In this document: piece after piece, positions 61,778-64,000 of the stretch | Position numbering within the stretch: the first letter of the stretch is position 1 | Layout: every line of letters starts with the position of its first letter | Assembly (NCBI GenBank): GCA_963767635.1 | Contig: CAVYEM010000003.1 | Location: 248,001 to 312,000, forward strand | DNA length: 64,000 bases | Source: CAVYEM01 sp963767635 | Lineage (GTDB): Bacteria > Vulcanimicrobiota > Vulcanimicrobiia > Vulcanimicrobiales > Vulcanimicrobiaceae | Direction of reading: 5' to 3' | Translations under genes and position numbers: made by a program | The notes under the pieces: generated by a model | Seen by the model: only the letters and a program-made list of their open reading frames with translations | Told to the model about the DNA's origin: nothing | Databases searched by the model: none

Positions 61778-62032
61778 ATGTCAAGGCGCGCCCTTCGTTC
61801 GCTGCTTTACGCCCTGCTGGCAGCAGCGGCGATCAGCCTTGCCGCCGCGGGCTTTGCCGGCGCATCCTCGATCGAGGCAATGCTGGAGGGATCCTTGCAG
61901 CCCTCTGCGGCGCCGGCTTTGCTTGGACCGATCACCGAGAGCGGCCGGACCGGCTGGGCCTGCAAACCCGAGCGGGCTGCCGCGGCGACGGACGCTCGCG
62001 CAGCCGAACTGCCTTCCACCGATACGCCGTGA
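61778..62032 (+). CDS. Small exported protein, 84 residues
   Basis: A signal peptide (LRSLLYALLAAAAISLAAAGFAGA) leads into a short Ala-rich mature part of about 55 residues, with one Cys (GWACKPERAA). No family recognised. ATG 61778 follows a GTG at 61775. The TPR gene starts one base after its stop, so it is cotranscribed. Confidence 0.6.
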   Translation: MSRRALRSLLYALLAAAAISLAAAGFAGASSIEAMLEGSLQPSAAPALLGPITESGRTGWACKPERAAAATDARAAELPSTDTP

Positions 62033-62033
62033 A

Positions 62034-62852
62034 ATGCGCTCAACGGTACCGGCGCTCGCGCTGAGTTTGCTCGCGTCAACGAGCACCGGCGCATTGGCGC
62101 AGGATTATCCCAGCTCCACGCCCGTGCCGCGAACGACGTCCGTGCCGCAGATGTACGCCCTCGCGCGTGCTCGTGAGGTACGCGAGCGGTTTGCGATCGG
62201 CGTAGCTGCGGAGCAACGGAGCCAGTGGGCGCAAGCGGCGGCTGAGTTCGAACGAATCATCGCGCTGCGTCCGAGCGAACCGCAATACTCGACGGCTCAT
62301 TACGATCTCGGGATCGCGTATGCCAATCTCAACCGCTTGGACGATGCTGCGGCCGAATTCGAAACCGCGCTTGCGGACGATTCGGGCTTTCTGGCCGCAA
62401 TGGCGAACTTGGTGGCCGTCGACATCGCTCGCGGCAAGACGCAGGAAGCACGGCGGATCGCCGATCGTTTTGTAAAGGCCGCGCCCGATTCCGCGCGTGC
62501 GCTCTACTCGCACGGCTTGGTGGCCTTGCGTGCCGGCGATTTCTCCGCCGCGCAGCGCGATTTCTCGCAGCTGCTGCGCAATGATCCGCAGTATGCGCTC
62601 GCACATTACAATTTGGGAATCGCGCAGACTCGCCTGGGCGATTACGCCTCCGCACAGCGCGAGCTGAATATCGCGCTCGACTTAGCACCGTCTTATGCGC
62701 GCGCCAGTTTCGCTCTAGGGACTGTGCTGCTGCATGAAGGCAAACGCATGGAAGCGCGTCGCAGCTTCGATCGCGTCGTTCGCGATCCCAACGGCGATCC
62801 TGCGCTGCAAAACCTCGCACTGACCATGCGCGACGCCATTCATACTCCGTAA
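62034..62852 (+). CDS. Exported tetratricopeptide-repeat protein
   Basis: A 272-residue protein. A signal peptide (MRSTVPALALSLLASTSTGALA) is followed by four to five TPR units, for example AAAEFERIIALRPSEPQYST, AHYDLGIAYANLNRLDDAAA and LAHYNLGIAQTRLGDYASAQ. TPRs usually scaffold protein contacts; here the location would be periplasmic. ATG 62034 follows the small protein's stop at 62032 without a strong ribosome site. The 66-base gap to the cupredoxin gene has its own AGGAGG. Confidence 0.87.
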   Translation: MRSTVPALALSLLASTSTGALAQDYPSSTPVPRTTSVPQMYALARAREVRERFAIGVAAEQRSQWAQAAAEFERIIALRPSEPQYSTAHYDLGIAYANLNRLDDAAAEFETALADDSGFLAAMANLVAVDIARGKTQEARRIADRFVKAAPDSARALYSHGLVALRAGDFSAAQRDFSQLLRNDPQYALAHYNLGIAQTRLGDYASAQRELNIALDLAPSYARASFALGTVLLHEGKRMEARRSFDRVVRDPNGDPALQNLALTMRDAIHTP

Positions 62853-62918
62853 CTCTTCAAACTTTTTTCATCACTGCCCCCTACGCTGTCCGTGACGATT
62901 AACGTCAGGAGGGTTTTG

Positions 62919-63523
62919 ATGAAACGATACTATGCAGCGCTGCTTTTCGCCGGAATCGCATCCCTTAGCGCATGCGGCGGCGGAACCGGAAGCGTGAATC
63001 CGCCCGCAGTCGGAGGCGGCGGCATCCAGAGCACGCCGCCGCCTCAATCTAGCGTCGGTGCAAACACGATCGGCATCGCGCTGCCCGATGGAGCGATCGG
63101 CACCATGACCAACGGCCAATTCGGAAAAATCGGAGGCTACACGCAGTCCGTGTACTCGCAAGTGCTCGCCTTTGCGCCTGGCACGACCATTACGCTTAAG
63201 AACCTGTCTTCGACCACGCCGCATACGCTCAACGTCCTAGGAACGAACGGTTTTCCGGTCGAATCCGGCGCTCTCTACGGCGGCGGCCGGCGGCAAAGCA
63301 GTGACGATGGGCTTTCAAAGCGGTTCGATCGCCCCGGGCGGCACGATCAGCGTGACACTCTCCACGCCGGGCACCTATTACATCGGCTGCGCATACCACT
63401 ACAACAACGCAAACAGCATGCGCGACGTGCTGCTGGTGAGCGCGAGCGCGACGCCAGGCCCCCAAGCACCCGCAGCCTTCGAGCGGCGGCAGCGGCGGGT
63501 GCGTGGGATTGTACGGTTGCTGA
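62919..63523 (+). CDS. Cupredoxin-like lipoprotein, two frameshifts
   Basis: A lipoprotein signal (FAGIASLSACGGG, lipobox LSAC) is followed by a Gly/Pro-rich linker. The beta-sandwich domain contains the first copper ligand in TTPHTLNVLG. After YGGG the frame shifts near 63287 and continues VTMGFQSGSIAPGG, then PGTYYIGCAYHYNNANSMRD, giving the Cys-His-Met ligand set. A second shift near 63460 leads to PSSGGSGGCVGLYGC and the stop at 63521-63523. The pieces make a 200-residue plastocyanin-like protein. AGGAGG precedes ATG 62919. It is probably an electron carrier or copper chaperone on the outer side of the inner membrane. Confidence 0.75.
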
Positions 63524-64000
63524 TGCGCGTTTCTTGCAAAGCGAGCGCGATAATGCTCCTGGCGGGGATTATTGCGCTCGCTCCTGCGGCTCGAAGCCGC
63601 GAGACCTCTCCGCCTCATCGATCAAGCGGGACATGCTTTTACGTTTGTTTCGCTGCGCGGAAAGCCGCTGATCGTTACCTTCGTTTCGGCGCATTGCACG
63701 GATGCCTGTCCGCTGATCGACGGGCAGTTCGCGCGAGCTGCGCAAGCATTTGCGAGCGCGCATCTGCCGGTGCGCCTGTTGACGATTACGCTCGATCCAG
63801 AACATGATTCACCGGCGATCATGCGCGAGCTCGCGCGCCGGCTCGGCGCTGATCCGCGGAGCTGGCTTTTGGCGAGTGGCACCCGTTCCGACGTCCATTC
63901 TGTGATGGCTTCGTTCGGCGTGCGCGCGCAACGCGGTCGCAGCGGGTACGCGGACGTCCACACGACGTTCGTATACATCATCGACGAGCGTGGCGCGCTG
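63523..64000 (+). CDS. SCO1/SenC copper chaperone, partial at the 3' end and frameshifted
   Basis: The frame opens at ATG 63523, which overlaps the cupredoxin stop (TGATG), with a signal peptide (ASAIMLLAGIIALAPAA). After a frame change near 63590, the thioredoxin-like SCO domain follows: LIDQAGHAFTFVSLRGKPL, then the copper-binding CTDAC, LTITLDPEHD and the His ligand in DVHTTFVYIID. These are the CxxxC and His motif of SCO1/SenC, which inserts copper into cytochrome c oxidase. The gene runs off the window at 64000. Cotranscription with the cupredoxin suggests copper delivery to a respiratory oxidase. Confidence 0.85.

Overview
The window is about 64 kb of GC-rich, densely packed bacterial DNA from a diderm: it carries an HtrA-type protease, a DUF5916 outer-membrane-type protein, a TonB-receptor-like beta barrel and several lipoproteins. 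The mix (UbiA/UbiD quinone genes, bacterial NHEJ, many YtrA-type GntR and winged-helix/TPR regulators, paired gamma-glutamyltransferases, small exported proteins) recalls metagenome-assembled soil lineages such as Candidatus Eremiobacterota (WPS-2). That placement is inference from gene style, not from a marker gene. The window opens inside alaS and closes inside a SCO1/SenC gene.

Layout. 0-6.2 kb: the 3' part of alaS, an exported protein and three multi-pass membrane proteins of glycosyltransferase type (one DUF2723, two tandem paralogs), all on the plus strand. 6.2-12.3 kb: a DUF255 thioredoxin-fold protein, three small membrane proteins and a complete NHEJ set (LigD phosphoesterase-ligase, LigD polymerase, Ku). 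12.3-21.9 kb: a frameshifted MFS transporter coupled to an HtrA protease, a REP-like repeat array, tRNA-Leu(CAG), a cluster of hairpins, two intact and one decayed serine beta-lactamase-fold hydrolases, an unusual membrane-GntR protein and a hipBA toxin-antitoxin pair. 21.9-33 kb: a large BNR/VPS10 protein, an amine oxidase, Uma2, GGT, isochorismatase-fold, DUF5069 and lipoprotein genes. 33-42.4 kb: signalling and stress genes: TetR/GNAT, a two-component system, UspA, two STAS proteins, an RsbW-like kinase, a CPA1 antiporter, a diacylglycerol kinase and an aldo/keto reductase. 42.4-51.4 kb: tandem repeats, terminators, a DUF5916 protein, a winged-helix/TPR regulator, an M48-like/RDD protein and a GntR-ABC operon headed by a tiny ORF. 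51.3-58 kb: a minus-strand run of SDR, UbiD, UbiA, a substrate-binding protein and, upstream, pnp. 58-64 kb: a second GGT, a beta-barrel protein, a TPR protein and a cupredoxin-SCO pair for copper handling.

Two observations stand out. First, two peptide ORFs of 43 and 56 codons, both below usual gene-calling length, share a C-terminal FxGWGPK(V/I) motif. One is the first gene of a GntR-ABC operon with a strong promoter and a repeat operator; the other sits alone behind a hairpin leader. They may be a previously undescribed peptide family tied to an ABC transporter. Second, at least twelve frameshifts interrupt nine otherwise well-conserved genes, which looks more like residual assembly indels than real decay. 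Many neighbouring genes overlap by 4 bases (ATGA/GTGA), so translational coupling is common here.
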